64,000 bases of DNA from DASQFQ01 sp963722815 (GCA_963722815.1 CAVROM010000002.1:261552-325551); one strand, 5' to 3'; counted from the first letter of the stretch, positions 27,300-36,486 are shown. Numbers and translations are program-made. The notes: generated by a model from the sequence alone, not told the origin.

Positions 27300-28491
27300 C
27301 GACCGGCCCGGTCTGCACGGCCTCGAGCGCGCTCGCGGGGATCGACTTGATCCCGTTCAGCGCCTCGTCGTCCCAGCCGCGGTCGACCACGCCGCCGACG
27401 TACACGCGCGGCGAGCCCGCGTTGTCGGCCACGATCGCGCCGTAGGTCTTGAGCGCCTGCGCGATCGCGCGCGCCTGGCCGCGCAGGCCGCTGATGTCGT
27501 AGCCCGCCTTGAGCCGGACGCGCAGGCCCATCGGCGGCTGGTCGGTGTCGGTGTTGCTCGACGCCCAGTGCGTCGCCGGGTGGATGTACGCCTTCTGGGT
27601 CACCGGAACCGTGATGCGCAGCGCGTGGTGGATGGCGCCGGCGTCGGCCTCGTCGCGGCGCGCGAGCCCGGGCAGGATCGGCAGCCCAGCGGCGTCGGCC
27701 GAGGTCCAGCCCTCGGGGCGCAGCCGGTTCGACTTCAGGTCCCACACCGCGCCGCTGTAGGCGTGCCAGCCGGAGCCCTCGCGCTCGGCGGCGTAGAGCT
27801 CGAACAGCTTGCAGTCGCCCTGGCGCAGCGTGAGCACGTGGCGGTCGCCGCCGCCCTCGACCGGCGCGTCGGGCGGGATCGGGTACGGGCCGGGGTCGGA
27901 CTCGTCGGCCTCGTCGAAGCTGACCGGCACGAGCGGCTGCGAGAACGGGACGCTGACGTAGGGGATGCCGTAGGCGCCGTCACCGCCGAAGTCAGGCCAC
28001 AACGTCATCGAGCCGAGCGAGCCGATGTAGTCGTGCGCGGTGTCGACCGGCGCCTTCGACACGTCGGTGTTCCACGCATTGTCGGGCGGGAAGAGCGCGC
28101 AACTGCCGAGCGTCGGGCGGCTGCCGGGAGCGCCGCCGCCGCCTCCGGGAGCCGGCGCCGCGTCACCGCCGGGCGACGGCGTCCGCACGGTCACGCGTCG
28201 CACCTTCGCGCAGCGCTGCTTGCGGCACGCGCGGACGGAGTAGCGGTACTTGCGCCCCGGCTTCACGCGCCGGTCGGTGAAGCGATGGCGGTTGCGCTTG
28301 AGCTTGGCCTTGCGGCCCGTGCGCTTGACGACGTAGCGCGTCTCCCCGCGCGAGCGGTCGCGCCAGGTGAGCTTCACGGTGGTGGCCGTCGCCTTCGCGC
28401 GCAGCTTCCCGACCGGTCGCAGCTTGGCGTCGGCCGGCACGGCGATCAGCAACGCGAGCGCAAGCGCCGCGACGACGGCTCTCATACCCAT
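27289..28491 (-). CDS. Secreted protein with fibronectin-III-like N-terminus and conserved unknown domain
   Basis: About 400 residues. A signal peptide (GMRAVVAALALALLIAVPAD) is followed by a basic FN3-like module (TTVKLTWRDRSRGETRYVV), a glycine/proline linker and a large domain seen in other actinobacterial and proteobacterial secreted proteins (CALFPPDNAWNTDVS; LTLRQGDCKLFELYAA; SGAVWDLKSN; DAGAIHHALRITV; HPATHWASS). No catalytic motif of a known hydrolase family is recognisable. ATG 28491 or 28485 could start it. It converges with the FAD oxidase, overlapping 11 bp. Cell-surface or extracellular location is clear; function is not. Confidence 0.72.
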   Translation of the reverse strand: MGMRAVVAALALALLIAVPADAKLRPVGKLRAKATATTVKLTWRDRSRGETRYVVKRTGRKAKLKRNRHRFTDRRVKPGRKYRYSVRACRKQRCAKVRRVTVRTPSPGGDAAPAPGGGGGAPGSRPTLGSCALFPPDNAWNTDVSKAPVDTAHDYIGSLGSMTLWPDFGGDGAYGIPYVSVPFSQPLVPVSFDEADESDPGPYPIPPDAPVEGGGDRHVLTLRQGDCKLFELYAAEREGSGWHAYSGAVWDLKSNRLRPEGWTSADAAGLPILPGLARRDEADAGAIHHALRITVPVTQKAYIHPATHWASSNTDTDQPPMGLRVRLKAGYDISGLRGQARAIAQALKTYGAIVADNAGSPRVYVGGVVDRGWDDEALNGIKSIPASALEAVQTGPVVRP

Positions 28492-28525
28492 CGTTTCGGC
28501 GCGCCCGGCCGTCGTCCTTGAATCG

Positions 28526-30733
28526 TCAGGCCGCCACCTTCGGCCGCTCGTCCACCGCGGGCGCCGCGGCGCGCGGCTCGGTGCGGACCCGCGGGAGCCA
28601 TTCGAGCCAGCGCGGGAGGTACCAGTTCCAGTCACCCAGCAGCGTCATCGTCGCCGGCAGCAGCACGGCGCGGACAATAGTGGCGTCGAGCAGCACCGCC
28701 ACCGCCAGGCCGACGCCCATCATCTTGAAGTCGATCATCGCGAGCGTGGCGAAGATCGCGAACACGCCGACCATCACCACCGCGGCGCTCGTGACCACGC
28801 CCGCCGTCGCGCGGATGCCGTGCGCGACCGCGTCGGCGGTGGTCATGCCGGCGTCGTAGCCCTCGCGCACGCGGCTGAGGATCAGCACGTGGTAGTCCAT
28901 CGACAGCCCGAACAGGACGACGAACAGGAACAGCGGCAGCCACGCAGTCACGCCGCCGATCGAGTGGTAGCCCAGCAGCGACTCGAACCGGCCGTCCTGG
29001 AAGATGAGCACGAGCACGCCATAGGACGCGGCCACCGAGAGCATGTTCAGCACGATCGCCTTGATCGGGATCACGATCGAGCGGAACGTGACCAGGAGCA
29101 GCAGGAAGGCGAGCCCGAGGACGAAGACGAACACGAGCGGCGCGTGCGCCTTCATCGAGTCGTTGAAGTCACGCGAGCCCGCGGTCATTCCGGCCACGTG
29201 CGCCTGCGCGCCGTTCACTTTGCCGATCGTTGCGGGGACCACCTGCTCGCGCAGCACGTCGAGCGCGTGGTTGGACGTCGCGTCGGTGCCCGTGCCGGCG
29301 AGCGGGATGTGCACGCGCGCGGCGCGCTTGGAGGCGCTCACGTCGACGCCGAGCGATCGGCCCATCAGCCCGCTCGCAGCCGCCTTCCGCTCGAGCGCCG
29401 CGATCGCCGCCGTCACCGGCGGCGCGGTCACGTCCGGTGCGCTGACGACGACCTCAGCGGGGAGTGGACCGCCCGGGAACGCCTTGTCGGCGCGGGAGAT
29501 GACCTGCATCACCGGCAGGTCGCGCGGCAGTCCCTGCACCCCCGACTCGGCGGTGTGCAGGCGGAGGGCGGGGATCGCGAGCAGGATCAGCAGCAGCGCC
29601 GCGAGGCCGCCCCACAGCACCGGCCGCCGCAGCACGCCGCCGATCAGCGCCTGCCACACGCGCGACTCCCTGCGCCGGCGGCTGAGGAACGGGATGCGGC
29701 CGCGGTCGACGCGATCGCCGAGCTTGGAGAGCACGGCCGGCAGCACCGTCAGCGAGCCGATCAGCGAGATCGCCACCACGAGCACGGTGCCGACGCCGAA
29801 GCCCTGGAAGATGCGCGTCCCCATCAGGAACATGCCGGCCATCGCGGTCATGACCGTGAGGCCGGAGACGAGCACCGCGCGGCCCGACGTCGCTGCCGCG
29901 ACCTGGAGGGCGGAGGCGGGCGAGTGCCCCTTGGCGCGCTCCTCGCGCTCGCGCCGCAGGTAGAAGAGCGAGTAGTCGACGCCTACCGCCAGCCCGATCA
30001 ACAGGATCACCGAGCTGATCGACTGGTCCATCCGCATCACGTGGCTGATCAGCGCCGTCAGCCCGAGCGCGCCCGCGACGGCGGTCATGCCGAGCAGCAG
30101 CGGGATCCCGGCCGCGACGAGGGCGCCGAACGCGACGACGAGGATCACGAGCGTCACCGGGAGCGAGGTGAACTCCGCGCGCCGGAAGTCGGAGGAGATG
30201 CGGTCGTTGATCGCCTTGTTGGCGCTTCCGTCGCCGAACTCGCCGACGCGCAGCTGCGGGTGCGCGCGCTGGACCGCGGCGGTCGCGGCGAGCGCCGGGG
30301 CGACGCGGTCGGCCGCGGTGTCCGGGTCGCCGGTGAGCTGGAAGGTCAGCAGCGCCGAGCGCCCGTCACGGGAGAGCTGCCCGGCATTGGCGGGGTCGAG
30401 CGGCGACTTGATCGCGGCGATCGCGGGGACGCGCTCGAGCCGCGCGGTCAGGTCGGTCACCGCGGCGCGGAGCTGGGCGCGGTCGAGGGTGCCGCTGCGG
30501 CTCTGGAGCAGCACCTGCTCACCGGCGCGCTCGGTGGGGAACTCCTTCACCAGCGTGCGCTCCGCCTGGCGCGAGTCGCCGATGCCGTAGTCCTGGTCGC
30601 GCAAGTTCACCACGCCGGCCGAGGAGCCGATCGCGAACGCCGCGAACACGAAGGCCAGCCAGCCGAGGATGGCGGCGCGGCGGTGGGCGGCGCTCCACCG
30701 GGCAGCACGTGCGGTGACGCTCTCTCGGCTCAT
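28526..30733 (-). CDS. MMPL-family transporter (RND superfamily)
   Basis: 735 residues with the duplicated MMPL layout: one N-terminal helix (AAILGWLAFVFAAFAIGSSA), a large extracytoplasmic domain, five helices, then repeated. Diagnostic motifs are LAVGVDYSLFYLRREREE in the first half and LFGLSMDYHVLILSRVREGY in the second, carrying the proton-relay Asp-Tyr pairs (D-Y). Actinobacterial members export lipids, siderophores or drugs by proton antiport; substrate unknown. ATG 30733 has a -10 box TACCGT 6 bp upstream on the minus strand, giving a leaderless start. Divergent from an alpha/beta hydrolase 79 bp away. Confidence 0.9.
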   Translation of the reverse strand: MSRESVTARAARWSAAHRRAAILGWLAFVFAAFAIGSSAGVVNLRDQDYGIGDSRQAERTLVKEFPTERAGEQVLLQSRSGTLDRAQLRAAVTDLTARLERVPAIAAIKSPLDPANAGQLSRDGRSALLTFQLTGDPDTAADRVAPALAATAAVQRAHPQLRVGEFGDGSANKAINDRISSDFRRAEFTSLPVTLVILVVAFGALVAAGIPLLLGMTAVAGALGLTALISHVMRMDQSISSVILLIGLAVGVDYSLFYLRREREERAKGHSPASALQVAAATSGRAVLVSGLTVMTAMAGMFLMGTRIFQGFGVGTVLVVAISLIGSLTVLPAVLSKLGDRVDRGRIPFLSRRRRESRVWQALIGGVLRRPVLWGGLAALLLILLAIPALRLHTAESGVQGLPRDLPVMQVISRADKAFPGGPLPAEVVVSAPDVTAPPVTAAIAALERKAAASGLMGRSLGVDVSASKRAARVHIPLAGTGTDATSNHALDVLREQVVPATIGKVNGAQAHVAGMTAGSRDFNDSMKAHAPLVFVFVLGLAFLLLLVTFRSIVIPIKAIVLNMLSVAASYGVLVLIFQDGRFESLLGYHSIGGVTAWLPLFLFVVLFGLSMDYHVLILSRVREGYDAGMTTADAVAHGIRATAGVVTSAAVVMVGVFAIFATLAMIDFKMMGVGLAVAVLLDATIVRAVLLPATMTLLGDWNWYLPRWLEWLPRVRTEPRAAAPAVDERPKVAA

Positions 30734-30812
30734 GACGCGACGGTACGAGCAGCGAGGCGGCGGCACATCGGTATTCGCCCGAGCGGCGCCTGCGCGGATA
30801 CCCTGGCCCGCC
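30734..30812. promoter_or_regulatory. Divergent leaderless promoters of the MMPL and hydrolase genes
   Basis: Minus strand: TACCGT (30745-30740), 6 bp, ATG 30733. Plus strand: TACCCT (30799-30804), 8 bp, GTG 30813. No ribosome site precedes either start. -35 boxes were not convincing. Confidence 0.45.
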
Positions 30813-31580
30813 GTGGGGTCTCCACTCGTCCTCATCCATGGGTTTACCGACACCCCGCGCACGTGGGACCTCGTGCGCCCCGCGCTCGAGCAGCAGCACG
30901 AGGTGCTGGCGCCCGCGCTTGTCGGCCACGCCGGCGGCCCGCCGCTCGGCGACCGCGAGGTGACGCGCGACCTGCTCCCCGACGCGCTCGAGCAGGCGAT
31001 GGACGAGGCCGGCATCGAGACTGCGCACATCGTCGGCAACTCGCTCGGCGGCTACTTCGCGCTGCATCTCGCGGCGCGCGGCCGGGCGCGCAGCGTCGTC
31101 GCGCTCGCGCCCGCCGGCGGCTGGGCCAAGGGCGACGACTCCTACAAGGAGACGCTCCGCTTCTTCCCCGAGCTCCAGCAGCAGGTCAAGCAGGTCGCGC
31201 CCTACGTCGACCGCTACCTGCAGACGCCGGAGGGCAAGCGCCGGGCCACGCTCTTCACGACCGTCAACTACGAGCACATCCCGGCCGAGTTGCTCGCGCA
31301 CCAGACGCGCGCGGTCGCGGACTGCGAGGGCACGGTCCCGATGACCGAGTACGCGATGCGCGAGGGCTACGACCTCGACGCCGAGAAGATCGGGTGCCCG
31401 GTGCGGATGGTGTGGGGGGCCGAGGACAAGCTGCTGCCGTGGCCGGCGGCGGCGGTCCGCTATCGCGAGGACTGGCTGCCGAACGCAGACTACGTCGTGC
31501 TCGACGACGTCGGCCACTCGCCGCAGCTCGACGTCCCGCTCGAGACGGCGCAGCTGATCCTGGGCTTCACGCAGCCGTGA
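30813..31580 (+). CDS. Alpha/beta hydrolase
   Basis: 255 residues with a complete catalytic triad: LVLIHGFTDTPRTWDLV (oxyanion), VGNSLGGYFALHLA (Ser nucleophile), VWGAEDKLLPW (Asp) and DVGHSPQLDVP (His). Class: generic esterase, lipase or haloalkane-dehalogenase-like; substrate unknown. GTG 30813 is preferred because the HG motif then lies about 10 residues in, as usual, and a -10 box TACCCT sits 8 bp upstream; the in-frame ATG 30732 lies inside the divergent MMPL start. The 3' end overlaps the siderophore-interacting protein gene by 14 bp. Confidence 0.82.
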   Translation: MGSPLVLIHGFTDTPRTWDLVRPALEQQHEVLAPALVGHAGGPPLGDREVTRDLLPDALEQAMDEAGIETAHIVGNSLGGYFALHLAARGRARSVVALAPAGGWAKGDDSYKETLRFFPELQQQVKQVAPYVDRYLQTPEGKRRATLFTTVNYEHIPAELLAHQTRAVADCEGTVPMTEYAMREGYDLDAEKIGCPVRMVWGAEDKLLPWPAAAVRYREDWLPNADYVVLDDVGHSPQLDVPLETAQLILGFTQP

Positions 31581-32283
31581 GGTCGGCCTCGACGAGCCGG
31601 TTCCACTCCGGCTTGTCCTCGCGCCAGCCCTCTTCGGTGCGCTTGCGCTTCCAGTAGCCGGAGATCGAGACCGACTCGCGCGGGAGCCCGCGCTCGGCGA
31701 GCAGGTGGCGGCGCAGCGCGCGCACCGCGCTCGCCTCGCCGTGGGCGAACACGTGGACCGCGCCCTCCGGCCACTCGAGCGAGCGGACGGCGTCGGCGAG
31801 CGACTCGTCATCGCCGCTGTGCAGCCACCGCACGCGCAGGTCCCCGGGTGACTCCAGCGGCTGCTCGTCCTCCGGCCCGTCGCCCTGGAGCAGGACGTGC
31901 ACCAACCGTCCCTCCGGCACCCGCGCGAGCGAGGCGGAGATCGCTGGGACGACGCTCGGGTCGCCAACCATCAGGTGCCAGTCGGCGTCCGGGTCGGGCG
32001 TGTAGGCCCCGCCGGGACCGCGCAGCTCGAGCGTGTCGCCGGGCTTGGCGGCGGCCGCCCACGGACCCGCCACGCCTTCGTCGCCATGGACGACGAAGTC
32101 GATCGTCAGCCGCTCGCCGTCCCACTCGCGCACGGTGTAGGTGCGCGTGCGCTCGCGGATGCGGAGCTTCACGTAGTGATCGGTGAACTCGCCGGCTCCG
32201 AAGCCCGCGAGGTCCTCGCCGCCGAACACGATGCGGATCATCCGCGGCGTGAGGCGCTGGACAGACTCGACGACAGCAATCAT
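31567..32283 (-). CDS. Siderophore-interacting protein (FAD/NAD ferric reductase, ViuB/SIP family)
   Basis: 238 residues. Releases iron from imported ferric siderophores by reduction. The FAD-binding motif RTYTVREW, the central IDFVVHGDEGVAGPWA and the closing SGYWKRKRTEEGWRED define the SIP family. ATG 32283 overlaps a palindrome ATTAGG-GTTA-CCTAAT that resembles a DtxR/IdeR iron box, so transcription is probably iron-repressed. No siderophore synthesis or uptake gene is nearby except the divergent MMPL transporter two genes away. Convergent with the alpha/beta hydrolase. Confidence 0.88.
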   Translation of the reverse strand: MIAVVESVQRLTPRMIRIVFGGEDLAGFGAGEFTDHYVKLRIRERTRTYTVREWDGERLTIDFVVHGDEGVAGPWAAAAKPGDTLELRGPGGAYTPDPDADWHLMVGDPSVVPAISASLARVPEGRLVHVLLQGDGPEDEQPLESPGDLRVRWLHSGDDESLADAVRSLEWPEGAVHVFAHGEASAVRALRRHLLAERGLPRESVSISGYWKRKRTEEGWREDKPEWNRLVEADLTAA

Positions 32284-32297
32284 TAGGGTTACCTAAT
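32282..32297 (-). promoter_or_regulatory. Candidate iron box overlapping the SIP start codon
   Basis: ATTAGGGTTACCTAAT: 6-bp inverted arms around GTTA. It is shorter than the 19-bp DtxR/IdeR consensus (TTAGGTTAGSCTAACCTAA), sharing its outer TTAGG and CCTAA. Its last bases are part of the ATG, so a bound repressor would sit at the transcript start. Confidence 0.55.
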
Positions 32298-32310
32298 AGC
32301 AGAGCGCCCG

Positions 32311-33117
32311 CTACGGCAGGGAGCCGGCCACGAAGGGCTCGGTGCCCAGGGCCAGCGTCAGGCCGCTGAAGCCGTTGGCCTGCGCGTACGCGAGCTCCTT
32401 GGCGACGTCGCCGACGCCGTTGGAGGCGGGCAGCGGGGCGATCGCCACGGTGCTGAGCACGCCGAGCGCCGCGCCGGTCTTCGACAGGAACGCGCTGCCC
32501 GAGTCACCCGGGATGCCCGGGGTCACGGTGTAGACGGAGTGGGTCCAGCCGCCCGCGTCGTCGCCCAGGCTGTAGCCCTCCTTCGGGCTGAGCTGGGTGA
32601 TGCCGCCGCGCAGCTCGGAGTTGCCGTACGAGTAGACCTTGTCGCGCAGCGCCGTCGACGCGCCGACCGCGTTCGGGCCGCCCCAGTGGGGGATCGACGG
32701 GTTGACGTTCGCGACGTCGCTCGGGTCGAACTTCACGAGCGCGAGGTCGTTGTACTGACAGGTGTCGGGGTCGGACTCACCCCTGGCCTGCATCGTCAGC
32801 CACGAGTTGTAGACCATGGTCCCGGGCTTGCTCGCGCCGGTCACCTCGACGGGCGTGCCGACCGGCAGCGAGCCGGAGTCGCAGCCGTTGGTCTCGGTCG
32901 AGCCGCCGGTGCCGGAGCAGTGCGCGGCCTGGCCGATGTAGGTGTTGGACGCGTCGGTGTAGACGAAGTTCGCGGTGCACTGGGCGCCGTCGGTGAAGGT
33001 CTGGACGCCAGGATGGATCGCCGCGCTCGAGGCGGGCGCCCACGCGGAGGCGGCGGCCGGTGCGATCGCGCCGATCGCGAGCGCGCAGACGAGTACGGCG
33101 AGGCTACGCCGGTGCAT
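32311..33117 (-). CDS. Secreted trypsin-like serine protease
   Basis: 268 residues with a signal peptide (MHRRSLAVLVCALAIGAIAP, cleavage near ASA). Catalytic triad: His in IGQAAHCSGTGG, Asp in YNDLALVKFD, Ser in TPGIPGDSGSAFL. It is a chymotrypsin-fold extracellular protease with several cysteines (CTANF, AAHC, NGCDSG, DTCQYN) that could form two disulfides. No propeptide or anchor is visible. A GGGGG ribosome-type site lies upstream of ATG 33117, and the leader holds a strong hairpin at 33153-33182. The target is unknown; nutritional proteolysis is plausible. Confidence 0.85.
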   Translation of the reverse strand: MHRRSLAVLVCALAIGAIAPAAASAWAPASSAAIHPGVQTFTDGAQCTANFVYTDASNTYIGQAAHCSGTGGSTETNGCDSGSLPVGTPVEVTGASKPGTMVYNSWLTMQARGESDPDTCQYNDLALVKFDPSDVANVNPSIPHWGGPNAVGASTALRDKVYSYGNSELRGGITQLSPKEGYSLGDDAGGWTHSVYTVTPGIPGDSGSAFLSKTGAALGVLSTVAIAPLPASNGVGDVAKELAYAQANGFSGLTLALGTEPFVAGSLP

Positions 33118-33152
33118 TGAAGATAAGACCCCCTGCTGAGGTTTTGAGAGCA

Positions 33153-33182
33153 GCGACCGCCGGCCTCCCGGCGGCGGGTCGC
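33153..33182 (-). promoter_or_regulatory. Strong hairpin in the protease leader
   Basis: GCGACC near 33153 pairs with GGGTCGC ending 33182, with an inner GCCGG/CCGGC helix; pairing is imperfect. It lies 36-65 bp upstream of the protease ATG. It could attenuate or stabilise the mRNA or end transcription entering from upstream; no known riboswitch is recognised. Confidence 0.35.
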
Positions 33183-33287
33183 CTGTGGAGGCGTCCCGAT
33201 ACGCCCTAAACGAGGGCACCGGACAAAACTGGCGGCAACTCCGTCAGCGGCGCTCCCGCCGGCGACGCCCGGGGTACAACACACGGC

Positions 33288-34721
33288 ATGGACGAGGTTC
33301 CGAGCCCCGAGTACTCGCGCGACGACGTGACGACCGGGGTCGTGCACTTCGGCGTCGGCGGCTTCCATCGCGCGCACATGGCGATGTACCACGACCGCCT
33401 CATGAACGAGGGCAAGGCGCTCGACTGGGGCATCTGCGGGGTCGGCGTGATGGAGGCCGACGCGAAGATGCGCGACGTCCTGCGCGAGCAGGACGGCCGC
33501 TACACGCTGGTGGTCAAGCACTCGGACGGCTCGTGGGACGCGCGGACGATCGGCTCGATCGTGGAGTACCTCTACGCGCCCGACGACCCCGAGGCGGTGC
33601 TCGAGAAGCTCGCCGCGCCGGAGACGCGGATCGTCTCGCTGACCGTGACCGAGGGCGGCTACAACCTCGACGACACCACCGGCGAGTTCGTCGAGGACGA
33701 CCCGGCGGTGGTGGCGGACCTCGAGGCGGACGGGCCGCCGAAGACGGTGTTCGGGCTCGTGACCGAGGCGCTGCGGCGGCGGCGCGAGCGCGAGATCGAG
33801 CCGTTCACGGTCATGTCGTGCGACAACCTGCAGGGCAACGGCCGGCTCGCGCGCACCGCGTTCACCGCGTTCGCGCGCCTGCGCGACGCGGAGCTCGGCG
33901 ACTGGATCGCGGAGAACGTCCCGTTCCCCAACGGCATGGTCGACCGCATCACGCCCGCGACCACCGACGAGGACGTCGAGGAGGTGCGCTCGCGTTTCGG
34001 GGTCGACGATCGCTGGCCGGTCGTCTGCGAGCCGTTCGTCCAATGGGTGCTCGAGGACGCCTTCAGCGCCGGGCGGCCGCCCTACGAGGACGTCGGCGTG
34101 CAGGTCGTCGACGACGTCGAGCCCTATGAGCTGATGAAGCTGCGGCTGCTCAACGCGAGCCACCAGGCGATCGCCTACTTCGGCTACCTGTGCGGCTACC
34201 GGCTCGTGCACGATGCGGCGCAGGACCCGCTGTTCCGCGACCTGCTCGCGCGCTACATGGACGAGGAGGCGACGCCGACGCTGGCGGAGGTGCCGGGGGT
34301 CGACCTGCCCGAGTACAAGCGGACGCTGATCGAGCGCTTCTCGAACCCGGAGGTGCGCGACACGATCCCGCGGCTGTGCGCCGAGAGCTCGGACCGCATC
34401 CCCAAGTGGCTGCTGCCGGTGGTGCGCGAGCAGCTGGCGGACGACGGTGAGATCACGCGCTCGGCGGCGATCGTGGCGAGCTGGGCTCGGTACGCGACAG
34501 GCGTCGACGAGGACGGCGAGGAGATCGAGATCGTCGACCGCCGCGCCGACCGGCTGCGCGAGCTCGCGCGCGACGACGACCCGCTCGCGTTCATCCGCAA
34601 CCGCGAGCTGTTCGGCGACCTCGGCGACGACGAGCGCTTCGCGTCGGCATATCAGTCAGTGCTGGAGTCACTGCGCGAGCGCGGGGCGCGCGCGACGCTC
34701 GAGGCCCTGGCCGGCGGCTGA
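33288..34721 (+). CDS. Mannitol dehydrogenase family polyol/uronate dehydrogenase
   Basis: 477 residues of the MtlK/UxuB long-chain dehydrogenase family, oxidising a polyol or reducing a keto-uronate with NAD. Rossmann start VVHFGVGGFHRAHMAMYHD, SLTVTEGGYNLD, TVMSCDNLQGNG, and the catalytic-lysine helix YELMKLRLLNASHQAIAYFG are all canonical. Closest overall to mannitol/arabinitol 2-dehydrogenases by pattern. ATG 33288 follows a -10 box TACAAC by 7 bp, a leaderless start. Its stop codon touches the GTG of a zinc alcohol dehydrogenase, so the two probably act in one polyol pathway. Confidence 0.9.
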   Translation: MDEVPSPEYSRDDVTTGVVHFGVGGFHRAHMAMYHDRLMNEGKALDWGICGVGVMEADAKMRDVLREQDGRYTLVVKHSDGSWDARTIGSIVEYLYAPDDPEAVLEKLAAPETRIVSLTVTEGGYNLDDTTGEFVEDDPAVVADLEADGPPKTVFGLVTEALRRRREREIEPFTVMSCDNLQGNGRLARTAFTAFARLRDAELGDWIAENVPFPNGMVDRITPATTDEDVEEVRSRFGVDDRWPVVCEPFVQWVLEDAFSAGRPPYEDVGVQVVDDVEPYELMKLRLLNASHQAIAYFGYLCGYRLVHDAAQDPLFRDLLARYMDEEATPTLAEVPGVDLPEYKRTLIERFSNPEVRDTIPRLCAESSDRIPKWLLPVVREQLADDGEITRSAAIVASWARYATGVDEDGEEIEIVDRRADRLRELARDDDPLAFIRNRELFGDLGDDERFASAYQSVLESLRERGARATLEALAGG

Positions 34722-35735
34722 GTGCGCGCGGTCGTCTACGACGGCTTCGGCCAGCCGCCGGAGGTGGCGGTCGTCCCCGATCCCGCGCCGCCCGCGCACG
34801 GCGTGGTGGTGCGGGTCGAGGCGACCGGGCTCTGCCGCTCCGACTGGCACGGCTGGATGGGTCACGACCCGGATATCAGCGCGTTCCCGCATGTGCCGGG
34901 GCACGAGCTGGCCGGCGTGATCGAGGCGGTCGGGCCGGACGTGCGCGAGTGGGCGCCGGGCGCGCGCGTGACCGTTCCGTTCGTGTGCGCGTGCGGCGGC
35001 TGCGAGCAGTGCCGTGCCGGCAACGAGCAGATCTGCGACCGCCAGCGCCAGCCGGGCTTCACGCACTGGGGCTCGTACGCCGAGCTCGTCGCGCTCGACT
35101 GGGCCGACGTCAACCTCGTCGCGCTGCCGGAGGCGGTCGGCGCCGTGGCGGCGGCCGGGCTCGGCTGCCGCTTCGCCACCGCCTACCGTGCGGTCGTGCA
35201 GGTCGGCCGCGCGCAGCCGGGCGAGTGGGTGGCCGTGCACGGGTGCGGCGGCGTCGGGCTGTCGGCGGTGATGATCGCCGCCGCGCTGGGGGCGCGCGTG
35301 GTCGGCGTCGATGTCTCCGACGAGGCCCTGGCGGCGGCCCAGAGGGCGGGTGCGGAGGTGACGGTGCCGGCGGGCGGGGACATCCGGGACATCACGTCCG
35401 GCGGCGCCCACCTCTCGATCGACGCCATCGGCGCCGAGCCGGCGGTCGCCGCGTCCATCGCCGGGCTGCGCAAGCGCGGGCGCCACGTGCAGGTCGGCCT
35501 CCTCCCCGAGCCTCCGCGCGTGCCGATGGACCTGGTGATCGCGCGCGAGCTCGAGCTGCTCGGCTCGCACGGGATGGCCGCGCGCGCCTACCCGGAGCTG
35601 CTCGCGCTGGTCGAGACCGGGCGGCTGCGCCCGGGCGACCTCGTCACGCGCGAGATCGGACTGGACGAGGCGCCGGCCGCGCTCACCGCCATGGGCGAGC
35701 CGCGCCACACCGGCGTGACGGTCATCCGGCCCTAG
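34722..35735 (+). CDS. Zinc-dependent alcohol dehydrogenase (medium-chain)
   Basis: 337 residues. Catalytic-zinc ligands in ATGLCRSDWHGWMGHD and HVPGHELAG, the four-cysteine structural zinc loop CACGGCEQCRAGNEQIC, and the NAD fold WVAVHGCGGVGLSAVMIA are all intact. The GTG at 34722 directly follows the previous TGA (TGAGTG), indicating coupling with the mannitol-type dehydrogenase. Likely oxidises a sugar alcohol or secondary alcohol. Convergent SDR overlap of 4 bp at the 3' end. Confidence 0.9.
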   Translation: MRAVVYDGFGQPPEVAVVPDPAPPAHGVVVRVEATGLCRSDWHGWMGHDPDISAFPHVPGHELAGVIEAVGPDVREWAPGARVTVPFVCACGGCEQCRAGNEQICDRQRQPGFTHWGSYAELVALDWADVNLVALPEAVGAVAAAGLGCRFATAYRAVVQVGRAQPGEWVAVHGCGGVGLSAVMIAAALGARVVGVDVSDEALAAAQRAGAEVTVPAGGDIRDITSGGAHLSIDAIGAEPAVAASIAGLRKRGRHVQVGLLPEPPRVPMDLVIARELELLGSHGMAARAYPELLALVETGRLRPGDLVTREIGLDEAPAALTAMGEPRHTGVTVIRP

Positions 35736-36463
35736 CTCGTCCGGCCGAGCGCCTGCAGCTGCGTCGGCAGCACGGTCAGCTCGGGCACGTGCACGTGCGG
35801 CGGCAGCGCGGCGAGGTAGGCGCAGAGCTCGGCGACGTCCTCCGACTGCAGCATCTTCGGCCGGTCCTCGGGCGGCGGGACGTTGGGGCGGTTCTCGAGG
35901 ATCGGCGTGTCGACCACCCCGGGGGCGACGACGGAGAAGCGCACGCCGGTGCCGGCGTCGAACTCCTCCAGCGCGGCGCCGCGCGCGAACGCGAGCACGC
36001 CGGCCTTGGTCGCCTGGTAGCCGGGGCCGGAGACGTCGGGCCACGAGCCGGAGACCGACCCGATGATCACGACGATCCCCTGCGCGGCCCGCAGCGCGGG
36101 CAGCGCCGCGCTGACGCAGTGGTAGACGCCGTCGAGGTTGGTGCGCACCAATGCGTCCCAGCTCTCCGGCGACAGACCCGCCAGCACGCGGTCCTTCACG
36201 TTCGTCCCGGCCGCGAGGATGAGCGCGTCGACGCGTTCGTGGTCGAGCGCGGCGGCCGTCGCCTCGCGGTCGGTGACGTCGAGCGCGCGCAGGTCGATCT
36301 CGCGGTCTCCGACGCCCTCGGCCATCGCCTCGCGGCGGCGCGCCAGCGCGGTCACCGACGCGCCGAGGTCGTGCAGCCGGTTCGCGGTCGCGAGCCCGAT
36401 GCCGCTCGAGGCGCCCGTGACGACGGCAACCCGGCCCGAGAGCGCTCCTTCGGCGACGATCAT
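35732..36463 (-). CDS. Short-chain dehydrogenase/reductase
   Basis: 243 residues of the classical SDR family: cofactor motif VVTGASSGIGLATAN, LILAAGTN (NAG-equivalent), catalytic Ser in IIGSVSGSW, Tyr/Lys in YQATKAG, and VVAPGVVDTPI. Likely an NADP-preferring oxidoreductase because of ARRRE after the second strand. A -10 box TATGGT lies 6 bp upstream of ATG 36463, overlapping the promoter of the divergent cupin gene. Substrate unknown. Confidence 0.9.
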   Translation of the reverse strand: MIVAEGALSGRVAVVTGASSGIGLATANRLHDLGASVTALARRREAMAEGVGDREIDLRALDVTDREATAAALDHERVDALILAAGTNVKDRVLAGLSPESWDALVRTNLDGVYHCVSAALPALRAAQGIVVIIGSVSGSWPDVSGPGYQATKAGVLAFARGAALEEFDAGTGVRFSVVAPGVVDTPILENRPNVPPPEDRPKMLQSEDVAELCAYLAALPPHVHVPELTVLPTQLQALGRTS

Positions 36464-36486
36464 GCGCGGACCATACGATCTCGGGC
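36464..36486. promoter_or_regulatory. Overlapping leaderless promoters, SDR and cupin
   Basis: Minus: TATGGT (36475-36470), 6 bp, ATG 36463. Plus: TACGAT (36474-36479), 7 bp, ATG 36487. The two -10 hexamers share two base pairs, so only one polymerase can open at a time. Confidence 0.55.
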
